Assembly (NCBI GenBank): GCA_003241685.1
Contig: QFPJ01000034.1
Location: 1-33,988 of the forward strand
Source: Sphingopyxis macrogoltabida
GTDB lineage: Bacteria > Pseudomonadota > Alphaproteobacteria > Sphingomonadales > Sphingomonadaceae
Reading direction: 5' to 3'
DNA length: 33,988 bases
Under the pieces are notes generated by a model, which ran no database searches, was not told where the DNA came from, and saw only the letters and a list, made by a program, of their open reading frames with translations. Of this stretch, positions 14,689 to 23,263 are shown piece after piece; the first letter of the stretch is position 1, and each line of letters begins with the position of its first letter. The position numbers and the translations under genes were made by a program.

Positions 14689-15787
14689 CGGCATCGAGCC
14701 GCGAAGCCACCGGCTGTACGGGCGCCGGATCATCGCTCAGCGACGGCACATGCCCTTCCCATCGCGCGCGCAACAGGGCGGCGACGGCGCGGTGGCGCAC
14801 GACGACATAGTCATGGACATCGGGCCCGCGCCGCGCGCCCATTTCGCGCTTGTAGCCGCTGTCGCCAAGGCCCAGGTCGACCATCGCCACGTTGCGGCGC
14901 CGCGCTTCCCTGAACTGGCGGTAACTGACGATCTTACCCGGGCGGCAGGCCGAGAAATCGGCGTCATAGCTGCTAGCGATGCTATACTGGATATGGCCCG
15001 ACTGCAGGTCGAACGAAAAAGCTACGGGATGGTCGCCGGCATAAAGGATGGTCGCCGACAATCGACGCGCCAGTTCCGGGTCCGCGACCGCCCGTCGCCA
15101 TGGCCGCCGCTGTGCCGCGGTCAAGAATTTCGCGCCGCCGATATCCCCCTGCCGCGCCACCCAGCTTCGTCTTTCGATGCCAGCAAGTTCGTCGAAGACA
15201 TCGCCGTGCCAGGCCCCGCCGCTGATCGTCCGGCAATGCGGCGGCCCCCGCTCGCCAAGCCTGCGTTCGTGGCGCGCCAGGCTGCGCCGCGTCGATTTGC
15301 GCGGCCAGTCGCCGTCCGCCATCAGCGCGCCAAGGTCCAGCCTGTATATCTGCCCAAGCCGCCGCGTCAGCACGGTCCAGCCCGCTTTCCGTGCACCGCG
15401 CAGCAACGCACCGGCAGCGGGGTCGTCGGCATAGGTCGGCCCCAGCCGCCACAGCGGCGACAACGCGCGCGCCGTCAACGGATGCGCCATCAACGCCGCG
15501 ATCGCGGAGCCCGGCGTACCGCTGGCGATGACCGGCGATCGAAACGGCCAGTAACCGGATGCCAGCGTGCGGCCGACCGGCAGCGGCGCGCGAAGCGGGG
15601 CGACAGGCATCGCGGCAAAGGGGGTGCCGTCGCCATGGCGGCCCAGCAGGGTGTCGGTGCGCCGCGCGTCGAACCAGCTTGCCCGCAGGAATCGCAGGGA
15701 CGCATCGGACTTTTGCGCGATCGCATCGATCGCCGCCGGGCAACCCCGAACCAGCTCTGCAACGATATGCGGGCCGCTCCCGGCCAT
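14681..15787 (-). CDS. FemAB/BioF2-like (CelD-type) GNAT acyltransferase, first of pair
   Basis: 368 residues from the ATG at 15787, chosen because AAGGGGAG lies six bases upstream; an earlier TTG at 15808 lacks this. Motifs of the Acetyltransf_6 group are clear: RSLARHERRLGERG (acceptor-domain helix), LSATILYAGDHPVAFSFDLQ, ASSYDADFSACRPGKIVSYR and DLGLGDSGYKREMGA. It resembles its downstream neighbour in architecture but is diverged, so the two probably arose by old duplication or act on related substrates. Transcription would begin in the AT-rich island to its right. Function is likely acyl transfer to a cell-surface or small-molecule amine; substrate not visible. Confidence 0.82.
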   Translation of the reverse strand: MAGSGPHIVAELVRGCPAAIDAIAQKSDASLRFLRASWFDARRTDTLLGRHGDGTPFAAMPVAPLRAPLPVGRTLASGYWPFRSPVIASGTPGSAIAALMAHPLTARALSPLWRLGPTYADDPAAGALLRGARKAGWTVLTRRLGQIYRLDLGALMADGDWPRKSTRRSLARHERRLGERGPPHCRTISGGAWHGDVFDELAGIERRSWVARQGDIGGAKFLTAAQRRPWRRAVADPELARRLSATILYAGDHPVAFSFDLQSGHIQYSIASSYDADFSACRPGKIVSYRQFREARRRNVAMVDLGLGDSGYKREMGARRGPDVHDYVVVRHRAVAALLRARWEGHVPSLSDDPAPVQPVASRLDADG

Positions 15788-15946
15788 GTCCGCTCCCCTT
15801 CCGTTCAACCGGGATAGCGCATCACACCCTTAAATTCGGTAAAAATTACATCAAATATGGCATCATTTCCGCATATTCCGAACAATTTATCGCCATGAAC
15901 GCTCAGGTATCAACGAAAGCGATGCCGAAACTTTTCAATTGGAATC

Positions 15947-15967
15947 TATAATTTCATTGAAATAATA
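15947..15967. promoter_or_regulatory. 21-bp near-perfect palindrome centred on ATTTCA-T-TGAAAT
   Basis: A 13-bp perfect inverted repeat (15951-15963) continues after one mismatched pair with three further complementary bases on each side. It lies in the middle of the AT-rich divergent region and is long enough to be a plausible dimeric-regulator operator, although AT-rich sequence raises the chance level. Confidence 0.35.
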
Positions 15968-15997
15968 TCAATATATTTTGATCCATATAGTTATTCT

Positions 15998-16013
15998 AAA
16001 TATCAGTATATTT
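15998..16013. repeat. Inverted repeat AAATAT-CAGT-ATATTT
   Basis: Six-base perfect arms with a four-base loop within the AT-rich island, 35 bp to the right of the larger palindrome. It may be a regulatory site or chance. Confidence 0.25.
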
Positions 16014-16145
16014 ATAGTAATATAAATAATTTATTTATTGAATAATAGTATATATGATAATGGAATCCGGCGCCGTTCATGCATCGGCAATCACGGGTCG
16101 AAGGCGGCGTTCCGTTCCCCACTTCCGGTTTTGGGCGGCGGCCTT

Positions 16146-17687
16146 ATGATGTCCGGCATGCTATCCGCGACACACAGGACAAAGCCCGCCAAGCCTTGGC
16201 GACCCGGCCGCGGCACGGCGGCTGCGGCGCTGGCCGCCCTGCTGCTGACGCTGTCCGCATGCGGCCTGTTCGACGAGCGTGGGCCGGTACGGATCGCGGG
16301 AATCGGCCCACTCAACGCCGCCGCCAACCCGGTCAACGGCGAATTGTCGGCGCCCAATGCGGCGCTGCTCGATGCCGTGTCGCAAGGCCTTGTCGCCTAT
16401 GACGGCGACGGGCAGGTCGAACCGGGGCTGGCCGAGCGTTGGACGGTGACGGCCGACGGACGCAGCTATATCTTCCGGATTCGCGAAGCGAAGTGGACGG
16501 GTGGCCGCCGTGTCATGGCCGAAGAGGTCGCCGCGATCCTGCGCGGTTATACGGCGCGGCGCGGCCGCCATTTGCTGCGCGCCGACTTTCCGGAGATCGA
16601 GGCGATCCGCGCGATGACCGACAGCGTCATCGAAATCCGCCTGTCGGTTCCGCAGCCCGCCCTGCTCGACCTGCTCGCGCAGCCGTCGATGGCCGTGGTG
16701 AACAAGGGCATGGGCTGGGGACCGATGCGAGCGCGCCGGTCGGGCGGCGCGCTGCTGCTCACGCCAGTTCCCGATCCGCTGGCCGAGGATGCAGAGGCCG
16801 CGGAAGAGGCCGCCGCCGATCCCGCCGCGTCGATCGAACTGGTCGGCACCAGCCCGGCGGGCGCGCTGGCGCGGTTCAAGAACGGCTATGCCGACGGGGT
16901 AATCGGCGGCCGTTTTTCGACCCTGCCCTATTTCATCGCATCCAACATCGGCCGGGCGCGGCTGGTCGTCGATCCCGCCCCCGGCCTGTTCGGCCTGTCC
17001 TTCGTGCGCGCCGAGGGTTTTCTGGCGCTCGACACCAATCGCGACGCGCTGGTCCGCGCGGTGCGCCGCACGCGCCTGATCGATGCTTTCGGCCTCACCG
17101 AATGGCAGCCGCAGGTGACGCTGCGGCCCACTCTGCACACGCGCGAGGGTGGACCGCCGCCGCTGCCGCCCGCCTGGGCCGACTATGACGATGCGGCGCG
17201 GCTGGCCGAATCGAAACGCGTCGTCGACGCGTGGATCGCCGCCGGGCGCGATATCGATCCCCTGCGCATCGCGGTGCCCGATTCACCGGGCGGGCGTATC
17301 CTCTACGCTTATGTCGCCGCCGACTTCGCCGCCATCGGATTGGCCAGCGAACGCGTCGCGATGGATGCCGTCGCCGATCTGAAGCTGATCGACGAGGTGA
17401 TGCCCAACGACGATCCCTTGTGGGGTCTGCGCCGCCTGTCGTGCCGCCGCGACACGCTGTGCAACCGTGAGGCGCAGAATCTGATCGACCAGGCAACCGC
17501 CAATATCGACAGCGGTCAGCGCAACGCCCAGATCGCCGAAGCCGAAGCCGTTCTGAACCGTTATGCGTCCTATATTCCGATCGCGACGCCGATGCGTTGG
17601 TCGGTCGCGTCGCAGCGGCTGACCGGACTGCGCGCGAACATCCGGGCGCAGCACCCATTGAATCGGCTGATCGCCCGCCCCAACTAG
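16146..17687 (+). CDS. ABC-type solute-binding lipoprotein, oligopeptide/dipeptide (SBP_bac_5) family
   Basis: 513 residues. A basic N-terminus, a hydrophobic stretch and the lipobox LSAC (Cys39, numbered from the ATG at 16146) mark a lipoprotein anchored at the inner membrane facing the periplasm. The family pattern follows: LLDAVSQGLVAYDGDGQVEPGLAERWTVTADGRSYIFRIREAKWTGGRRVMAEEV (about 72-126) is the typical 'peptide-binding protein' opening. Later segments (IGGRFSTLPYFIAS, LALDTNRDALVRAVRR) follow the fold, and the last third contains a cysteine-spaced RLSCRRDTLCNREAQNLIDQA. No permease or ATPase genes are next to it, so it is an orphan binding protein or works with a distant transporter. 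A TTG start at 16038 inside the AT-rich island is less likely. Ligand unknown. Confidence 0.82.
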   Translation: MMSGMLSATHRTKPAKPWRPGRGTAAAALAALLLTLSACGLFDERGPVRIAGIGPLNAAANPVNGELSAPNAALLDAVSQGLVAYDGDGQVEPGLAERWTVTADGRSYIFRIREAKWTGGRRVMAEEVAAILRGYTARRGRHLLRADFPEIEAIRAMTDSVIEIRLSVPQPALLDLLAQPSMAVVNKGMGWGPMRARRSGGALLLTPVPDPLAEDAEAAEEAAADPAASIELVGTSPAGALARFKNGYADGVIGGRFSTLPYFIASNIGRARLVVDPAPGLFGLSFVRAEGFLALDTNRDALVRAVRRTRLIDAFGLTEWQPQVTLRPTLHTREGGPPPLPPAWADYDDAARLAESKRVVDAWIAAGRDIDPLRIAVPDSPGGRILYAYVAADFAAIGLASERVAMDAVADLKLIDEVMPNDDPLWGLRRLSCRRDTLCNREAQNLIDQATANIDSGQRNAQIAEAEAVLNRYASYIPIATPMRWSVASQRLTGLRANIRAQHPLNRLIARPN

Positions 17688-17728
17688 GGTGACGCGCGCA
17701 CCGCCGCGCGCGCCTTGAAAGGACCCGC

Positions 17729-18151
17729 ATGGCCCCTTCGTCGCCGAACCCCGACGCGCTGTTCGACGCCCTGATCGACAATCGCCGCGATCCCGCTGCG
17801 TTGCGCAAGCGTGTCGAAACGCTGGAAATCCTGCTGGAACGCAGCTTCGTCATTCCTGGCATCAACCGCCCGGTCGGCCTCGACGCGATCGTCGGGCTGG
17901 TCCCCGTGGTCGGCGACGTCATCACCGGCCTGATGGGTGCCTATCTGATCTGGGAGGCCCGCAATCTGGGCATGCCCAAATGGAAGATCTGGCGCATGAT
18001 GGGCAATCTGGGCGTCGACACCGCGCTAGGCGCCATCCCGCTGGTCGGCGATGCGTTCGACCTGCTGTTCCGGTCGAACACGCGCAACCTGCGCATCATC
18101 AAGAAGCATCTCGACACGCATCATCCCGGAACGATCATCATCGATCAATAG
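17729..18151 (+). CDS. DUF4112 domain-containing membrane protein
   Basis: 140 residues matching DUF4112: LERSFVIPGINRPVGLDAIVGLVPVVGDVITGLMGAYLIWEA (about 36-77) followed by the second half-repeat LGVDTALGAIPLVGDAFDLLFRSNTRNLRIIKKHL (91-125). The twin P(L/V)VGD turns in hydrophobic hairpins are characteristic, and the protein probably inserts in the membrane. The start is preceded by AAAGGA. It sits 41 bp after the solute-binding protein gene, so it may share its transcript. Function is not established. Confidence 0.88.
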   Translation: MAPSSPNPDALFDALIDNRRDPAALRKRVETLEILLERSFVIPGINRPVGLDAIVGLVPVVGDVITGLMGAYLIWEARNLGMPKWKIWRMMGNLGVDTALGAIPLVGDAFDLLFRSNTRNLRIIKKHLDTHHPGTIIIDQ

Positions 18152-18215
18152 TCGCCCTTCCCTCCGGCTGTATCATGATGCTAGCACAGCATGGTAATCC
18201 AACCGGGAGAATGAG

Positions 18216-20327
18216 ATGATCCGCACCGCGCTTGCTGCGCTGGCCCTTGGCTGTTCCTGCATCGCCGTCAGTGCGGCCGCACAGGATGACGACTCCTATC
18301 TGTGGCTGGAAGAGATTGAGGGCGAAAAGGCGCTCGACTGGGTGAAGGCGCAGAATGCGGCGACGGACAGGCTGATCCTGTCGCGCCCCGGCTTCGAGGC
18401 CGACCGCCGGCGGGCAAAGGCGATCCTCGACGACGACCGCCAGATCGCGATGCCGGACGAGGTGATGGGCGGCACCGTCACCAATTTCTGGCGCGACGCC
18501 AAAAATCCGCGCGGGCTGTGGCGGCAAAGCTCGCTGGACGCGTGGCTGGCGGGCAAGCCCGACTGGTCGACGCTGATCGACGTCGATGCGCTGGGCAAGG
18601 CGGAAGGAAAAAGCTGGGTCTGGCACGGCGCCGACTGCCTGGCCCCCGATTATGTCCGCTGCCTCGTTTCGCTGAGCCCCGGCGGCACCGACGCCGATGT
18701 CGTGCGCGAATGGGACCGTCAGACGCGGCGCTTCGTCGACAGCGGCTTTACCTTGCCCGAAGCGAAAAGCAGCGTGACATGGGAAAATGCCGACACGCTG
18801 CTGGTGGCCACCGATTTCGGGCCGGACAGCATGACCGCGTCGGGATATCCGCGTATCGTCAAGCGGTGGAAACGCGGCACGCCGCTGTCGGCCGCGACAA
18901 TCGTGGCGGAGGGCGAACAGGCGGACGTCGGCATGAACGTCTTCGCCTTCATGGACGGCGACCGGCGCCTGCCGGTGATCAGCCGCGGCAAGACCTTCTA
19001 CACCGCAGATTACCGCATCCCCGCCGCCGACGGGTCGGCCTATGTCTCGACCCCCATTCCCGAAACCGCCAGCCTGCGCGCCGTGATCGACGGCCAGGCC
19101 ATCGTTTTCCTGAACAAGGATTGGGGCGAAGCCTTCGCGGAGGGCACGCTGGTCTCGCTGTCGATCGCCGACATGGCGGCAAAGCGGCAGGGACCCATCG
19201 TCCCGGTGATGAAGCCGACGCCGACCCAGGCAATCGAAGACGTCGCGGCCACCAAGAACGTCCTTTGGGTCAAGGCGCTCGACGATGTCGAGGGAAAGCT
19301 GTTCGCGCTGCGCCGCGACCAGCCGAACGGCCGCTGGAGCCAGCGCGAAATTCCGGTCGCGGCTAATGCGACGGTCCAGATCGCCGGCACTATCGACGAT
19401 CACGACGAGGCGCTGGTGACGGCCGAGACGATGCTGACGCCGCCGACGCTCTATGCCGTCGGCACCGACACGGCGCCGCGGGGGGTGCAGAGTTTGCCGG
19501 CGACATTCGACACCCACGGTTTGACCGTCGAAAAACGCTTTGCGACGTCGAAGGACGGCACGAAAGTCCCTTATTTCCTGGTTCGCAAGACGGGCGCCAA
19601 GGGCCCCGTTCCCGCGCTCGTTCACGCCTATGGCGGCTTTCGCGCCGCGCAGACGCCGGGCTATCTGACCGGCCAGCCCTATCGCGCCGGGCCGCTCGGC
19701 CTGTTCTGGGTCGAGGACGGCAACGCCTATGTCCTCGCCAACATCCGCGGCGGCGGCGAATATGGCCCCGCATGGCACCAGGCGGCGCTGCGCGAGAAAC
19801 GGCAGGCGAGCTTCGACGATCTGCACGCGGTCGCCGAGGATCTGGTGAAAACGGGCGTCAGCGCCAAGGGCCGGATCGCGATTTCGGGCCGCTCGAACGG
19901 CGGCGTGCTGGTCGGCGCGGCGATGGAGCAGCGCCCCGACCTTTATGGCGCCGTCATTTCGGGATCGCCGTTGAAGGATATGCGGCGCTATAACAAGCTG
20001 CTCGCGGGCGCATCGTGGGTCGCCGAATATGGCGATCCCGACAATCCCGCCGACTGGGCCTTCCTGTCGAAATATTCGCCCTACCAGAATATCCGCAAGG
20101 GCGCGAAATATCCGCCGATCTTCCTGTATCTGTCGACGAAGGACGACCGCGTCCACCCCGGCCATGCGCGCAAATTCGCCGCGCGGCTGGAGGAATATGG
20201 CAATCCCGTCTATTATCACGAATATCTGGAGGGCGGCCATTCGGTCGGCGCCGACCATGCCGAGGATGCGGTGCGCGCGGCGATGCTCCACGCCTTTCTG
20301 CTGCGCGAGCTGGTCGAAAAGAAATAG
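18216..20327 (+). CDS. Secreted prolyl oligopeptidase family serine peptidase (S9A)
   Basis: 703 residues with a cleavable signal peptide (MIRTALAALALG...VSAAAQ), so it acts in the periplasm or outside. An N-terminal beta-propeller region (about 25-420, beginning YLWLEEIEGEKALDWVKAQN) precedes an alpha/beta-hydrolase domain. The catalytic triad is visible: Ser560 in GRSNGGV, Asp643 in DDRVHPG and His675 in EGGHSVG; the family's YGGF and NIRGGGEYG segments are also present upstream of the serine. It would cleave short peptides, usually after proline. The start has CGGGAGAATGAG directly upstream. Position next to a peptide-type solute-binding protein could mean a shared role in peptide use (inference). 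Its stop lies 17 bp from the stop of the convergent kinase gene. Confidence 0.93.
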   Translation: MIRTALAALALGCSCIAVSAAAQDDDSYLWLEEIEGEKALDWVKAQNAATDRLILSRPGFEADRRRAKAILDDDRQIAMPDEVMGGTVTNFWRDAKNPRGLWRQSSLDAWLAGKPDWSTLIDVDALGKAEGKSWVWHGADCLAPDYVRCLVSLSPGGTDADVVREWDRQTRRFVDSGFTLPEAKSSVTWENADTLLVATDFGPDSMTASGYPRIVKRWKRGTPLSAATIVAEGEQADVGMNVFAFMDGDRRLPVISRGKTFYTADYRIPAADGSAYVSTPIPETASLRAVIDGQAIVFLNKDWGEAFAEGTLVSLSIADMAAKRQGPIVPVMKPTPTQAIEDVAATKNVLWVKALDDVEGKLFALRRDQPNGRWSQREIPVAANATVQIAGTIDDHDEALVTAETMLTPPTLYAVGTDTAPRGVQSLPATFDTHGLTVEKRFATSKDGTKVPYFLVRKTGAKGPVPALVHAYGGFRAAQTPGYLTGQPYRAGPLGLFWVEDGNAYVLANIRGGGEYGPAWHQAALREKRQASFDDLHAVAEDLVKTGVSAKGRIAISGRSNGGVLVGAAMEQRPDLYGAVISGSPLKDMRRYNKLLAGASWVAEYGDPDNPADWAFLSKYSPYQNIRKGAKYPPIFLYLSTKDDRVHPGHARKFAARLEEYGNPVYYHEYLEGGHSVGADHAEDAVRAAMLHAFLLRELVEKK

Positions 20328-20344
20328 CCGCCGGAAACAAGCGG

Positions 20345-21706
20345 TCAGAAAGACAGGGCGACGCGGGTTCCCGGATTCGCGTCGCCGATTGTCATGCTTC
20401 CCCGGTGCTGGGCGACAATCGCTTCGACCAGCGGCAGGCCGAGCCCGGTGCCCGGCCTGTCGGCGGTGCCGGGCACGCGAAAGAAGCGTTCCTTCACCCG
20501 CTCGCGATATTCGGGCGCGATACCGGGGCCGGTGTCGGCGATGACGATCAGCGGCCGGCCGCCCTCGTGCGCGGCGGTCACGGTGACCGCCCCGCCCGTG
20601 CCGCCATATTTGATCGCATTGTCGAGCAGGTTCGACACCGCCTGGAACAGTAGATTGGGGTCACCCTCCATCGTCAGGCCCGGCGCGATGCGGGCGTCGA
20701 TCCGCTGCCCGCGCGCCTCCGCATCGGGCATGTGGAATTCGACCGCGTCGGCGACCAGCGTCGACAGATCGACCGGCCGCGCGCCGGCCGGATGGCGCCC
20801 GCTTTCGATCCGCGCGATGCGCAGCAGCGCGTCGAAGATCGATTGCAGCCGTTCCGCCTCCGCCGCCGCCTGATCGGCCAGCCGCTGCCGTTCCGCCTCG
20901 CCGTTCGCCGCGCGCAGTTCGTCGAGGTCGGCGTGCAACCGGGCGAGCGGCGTCCGCAGCTCGTGCGCGATATTGTCCGACACGCGGCGGACCGATTCGA
21001 CCGATTCCTCGATCCGCCCCAGCATCGCGTTCAGCGTTGCCGCCAGCGCGTCGAAATCGTCGCCGGTGCCGCGCAGCGGGATGCGTTCGGCCATGCTGCC
21101 CGCCATCACCCGCCGTGCGGTGCGCGTGACCGCGTCGATCCGCATCCCGATGGCGCGGCTCATCGCGACGCTGCCGCCCAGCGCGAGCAGCGCGGCGATC
21201 AGGATCAGCCAGGCCGACCCCAGGGTGAACAGTTCGTCGCGATCGTCGATGTCCTCAACGTCGCGGCCGACGATCAGCCGGGCACCGTCGTCCAGCCGCC
21301 GTTCGACCACCAGCGCCTCGAAATCCTCCTCCTGCCCGCCGCGATAGACGTCGGCCTCCAGCGTCGCCCAGCCGCCGATCACCTCTTTCGGCCAGCTCGG
21401 CAAATTGCCCATCGTCGCCGATCCGTCGGGCGCGATCAGCGCGTCGAACGCCCGGCGTGGGCCGGTTTCGCGGCGCGCGGCCAGGGCGCGGATCAACGCG
21501 CCGCGCCCACCGGCGCGGTCGATCGCGGTCAGATTGCCCGCCTCGACCCGCACCCGCCCGGCCTCCGCCAGATAGGGCCGATAGACGCCGAACCAGTAGG
21601 CGGCGCCGAACATCAGCGCCGTCGAGGTCAGAAACAGCGCGATATAGATGAGCCCCATGCGCAGCGTCAGGCTGCGCCACAGGCCGAAGCCGTTCCGCCC
21701 GCTCAT
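20345..21706 (-). CDS. Sensor histidine kinase (HAMP, HisKA, HATPase)
   Basis: 453 residues. TM1 (about 17-40), a periplasmic sensor of about 120 residues, TM2 (162-182), a HAMP domain (183-235), the phosphoacceptor helix DNIAHELRTPLARL with His248, N-box LLDNAIKYGG (Asn363), G1 DTGPGIAP (391-398) and G2 GTGLGLPLV (419-427). This is the EnvZ/CpxA-like domain order of kinases paired with OmpR-type regulators. It starts 22 bp after the response regulator gene on the same strand, so the two form a cognate pair. The signal is unknown; the divergent phosphatase-glycosyl operon to the right may be a target (inference). Confidence 0.93.
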   Translation of the reverse strand: MSGRNGFGLWRSLTLRMGLIYIALFLTSTALMFGAAYWFGVYRPYLAEAGRVRVEAGNLTAIDRAGGRGALIRALAARRETGPRRAFDALIAPDGSATMGNLPSWPKEVIGGWATLEADVYRGGQEEDFEALVVERRLDDGARLIVGRDVEDIDDRDELFTLGSAWLILIAALLALGGSVAMSRAIGMRIDAVTRTARRVMAGSMAERIPLRGTGDDFDALAATLNAMLGRIEESVESVRRVSDNIAHELRTPLARLHADLDELRAANGEAERQRLADQAAAEAERLQSIFDALLRIARIESGRHPAGARPVDLSTLVADAVEFHMPDAEARGQRIDARIAPGLTMEGDPNLLFQAVSNLLDNAIKYGGTGGAVTVTAAHEGGRPLIVIADTGPGIAPEYRERVKERFFRVPGTADRPGTGLGLPLVEAIVAQHRGSMTIGDANPGTRVALSF

Positions 21707-21728
21707 ATCCGCCCGCCCATCAGCCCGG

Positions 21729-22406
21729 TCATCCGCCGGCCCGCATCAGATAGCCGGTGCCGCGCACCGTATGGATGAGCGCGGCGTCGAAACCCCGGTC
21801 GACCTTTTGCCGCAGGCGGCTGACATGCTGGTCGATGATATTGGTCTGGGGATCGAAATGATAATCCCAGACATGTTCCAGCAGCATCGACCGCGTCACC
21901 ACGCGCCCTTCGTTGCGGGCGAGGTAGGACAGGATGCGAAACTCGCGCGCGGTCAGGTCGATGGCCCGCCCGCCGCGCCGCACCGCCTGTCCCAGCAAAT
22001 CAATCTCCAGATCGCCGACCGTCAGCTTCGTTTCCGCGACGATCGCGGGGCCGCGCCGGCTGAGCACGTCGATGCGCGCCAGCAGTTCAGACATGGCAAA
22101 AGGCTTGGTCAGATAATCGTCGCCGCCCGCGCGCAGGCCCGCGACGCGTTCGTCGACCTCGCCCAGCGCGCTCAGGAACAGCACCGGCGTCGTGTCGCCG
22201 GTCGCGCGGATCGTCTGAACGATGGTCAGCCCGTCGACATGCGGCAGCATCCGGTCGACGACGATCAGGTCATAGCTGTCGGCGGCGGCGCGCAGCAGCC
22301 CGGCGCGGCCGTCGCGTTCGATAACGACGATATGCCCGGCGCTTTTCAGCCCCTTGCCGATATGCTCCGCAACGCGGGCATCGTCCTCGATCACCAGGAT
22401 ATGCAT
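21729..22406 (-). CDS. OmpR/PhoB-family response regulator
   Basis: 225 residues: receiver domain (1-118) with acidic pair IEDD (6-9), phosphoacceptor Asp51 in VVDRMLP and Lys101 in TKPF. A winged-helix DNA-binding domain (about 130-222) follows, with IDLTAREFRILSYLARNEGRVVTR and the C-terminal VSRLRQKVD...IHTVRGTGYLM. It is the first gene of the two-component operon. Translation start MHILVIEDD is the standard receiver beginning. Its upstream region is shared with the divergent HAD-phosphatase operon, which makes that operon a natural candidate target along with itself. Confidence 0.94.
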   Translation of the reverse strand: MHILVIEDDARVAEHIGKGLKSAGHIVVIERDGRAGLLRAAADSYDLIVVDRMLPHVDGLTIVQTIRATGDTTPVLFLSALGEVDERVAGLRAGGDDYLTKPFAMSELLARIDVLSRRGPAIVAETKLTVGDLEIDLLGQAVRRGGRAIDLTAREFRILSYLARNEGRVVTRSMLLEHVWDYHFDPQTNIIDQHVSRLRQKVDRGFDAALIHTVRGTGYLMRAGG

Positions 22407-22531
22407 CGCCCCCCGTTACCGCTCCGCGCGGCGAACCGCCACATCGCCCGCCAACATGACGAAAAACAAATAATCGCCCCATCGCCGCGTCAGGCAGCGG
22501 TGCCACAGCCCGTCCCCGAAAGGAACCGGCG

Positions 22532-23263
22532 ATGGCACAGGCGGAACGGACGGCGGAACAATCGGGGCGCGCGGCGGTCGCGCTGTCGGTATTCGACCTC
22601 GACCGCACGCTGACCATTCAGCCGACCTATACCCCCTTTCTGCTGTTCGCGATGCGAACCCGCGCGCCGTGGCGTCTGATGCTGCTGCCGTTGCTGTTGC
22701 CCGTCGCGCTGCTCTATGCGGCGCGCATCGTGCCGCGCCGCACGATGAAGCAGGCGATGCACCGGCTGGCGCTGGGCGGCGCCCTGCCCGAGCGCGAGGC
22801 GGCGCAGCTTGCCGACCGCTTCGCGCGGCGGCTGGTCGAAACCGGCCTTTATGCCGAGGGGCTGGCGCTGATCGCGCGCGAGCGGGCGGCCGGGCGGCGC
22901 ATCCTGCTGGCGACCGCGGCGCCGCATTTCTATACCGCCGCGCTCGCCCGGCGGCTGGGCATCGCCGACGTCGTCGCGACCGCATCGACATGGCGCAACG
23001 GCTGCCTCAGTCCGGCGATCGGCGGCACCAACTGCTATGGCGCCGACAAGCGCGCGATGGTCGAGGCCTTTCTGGCCGATGCCGGGATCGACCGCGCGGC
23101 GGCGCATATCCGCTTCTATTCCGACCATGCTTCCGACCTGCCGATGCTCGATTACAGCGACGAGGCCTTTGCCGTGAACCCGTCGAAGGCGCTGCGCGCG
23201 ATCGCCGCCGACCGCCGCTGGCCGGTGCTCGACTGGCGCGCGACGCGAAAGGCCGCGGCATGA
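22532..23263 (+). CDS. HAD-IB family phosphatase with membrane-associated helix
   Basis: 243 residues. HAD motif I is FDLDRTLT (21-28, nucleophile Asp22, acid/base Asp24), motif II lies in ILLATAAPHFY (Thr/Ser position near 116), and the motif III/IV region reads ADKRAMVEAF then YSDHASDLPMLDYS, with the metal-binding aspartates. The IB-type cap at about 40-100 includes a hydrophobic run (LMLLPLLLPVALLYAARIV), so membrane contact is likely. Relatives include phosphoserine- and lysophospholipid-type phosphatases; the exact substrate is unclear. AAAGGAA precedes the start. Its stop overlaps the next gene's start as ATGA; it is the first gene of a three-gene operon. Confidence 0.88.
   Translation: MAQAERTAEQSGRAAVALSVFDLDRTLTIQPTYTPFLLFAMRTRAPWRLMLLPLLLPVALLYAARIVPRRTMKQAMHRLALGGALPEREAAQLADRFARRLVETGLYAEGLALIARERAAGRRILLATAAPHFYTAALARRLGIADVVATASTWRNGCLSPAIGGTNCYGADKRAMVEAFLADAGIDRAAAHIRFYSDHASDLPMLDYSDEAFAVNPSKALRAIAADRRWPVLDWRATRKAAA

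Larger units (their letters stand above)
15788..16145. other. 358-bp divergent intergenic region with AT-rich island (about 15830-16070)
   Basis: No credible gene is present. From about 15830 to 16070 the sequence is dominated by A and T (for example TTTATTTATTG near 16030), in strong contrast with the GC-rich surroundings. It separates divergent genes, so it should hold promoters for both the acyltransferase pair and the solute-binding protein, but AT-richness makes any single -10/-35 choice arbitrary. An 18-codon open frame (15895-15951, MNAQVSTKAMPKLFNWNL) has an ATG but no ribosome-binding site. Inverted repeats are listed separately. It could be a binding site for an AT-seeking nucleoid protein (inference). 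Confidence 0.6.

Noticed and set aside
15895..15951. 18-codon peptide in the AT-rich island as a leader or toxin peptide
   Set aside because: No ribosome-binding site, no repeated codon suggesting attenuation, and no supporting structure.
17688..17728. GCGCGC-ACCGCC-GCGCGC as a terminator after the solute-binding protein
   Set aside because: Self-complementary by simple GC alternation, no T tract, and a ribosome-binding site for the next gene follows at once.
18178..18192. ATGCT-AGCAC-AGCAT inverted repeat before the peptidase gene
   Set aside because: Five-base arms only; too weak to call a regulatory site.
18138..20291. 717-codon minus-strand frame opposite the prolyl oligopeptidase
   Set aside because: Shadow of a gene with a full catalytic triad.
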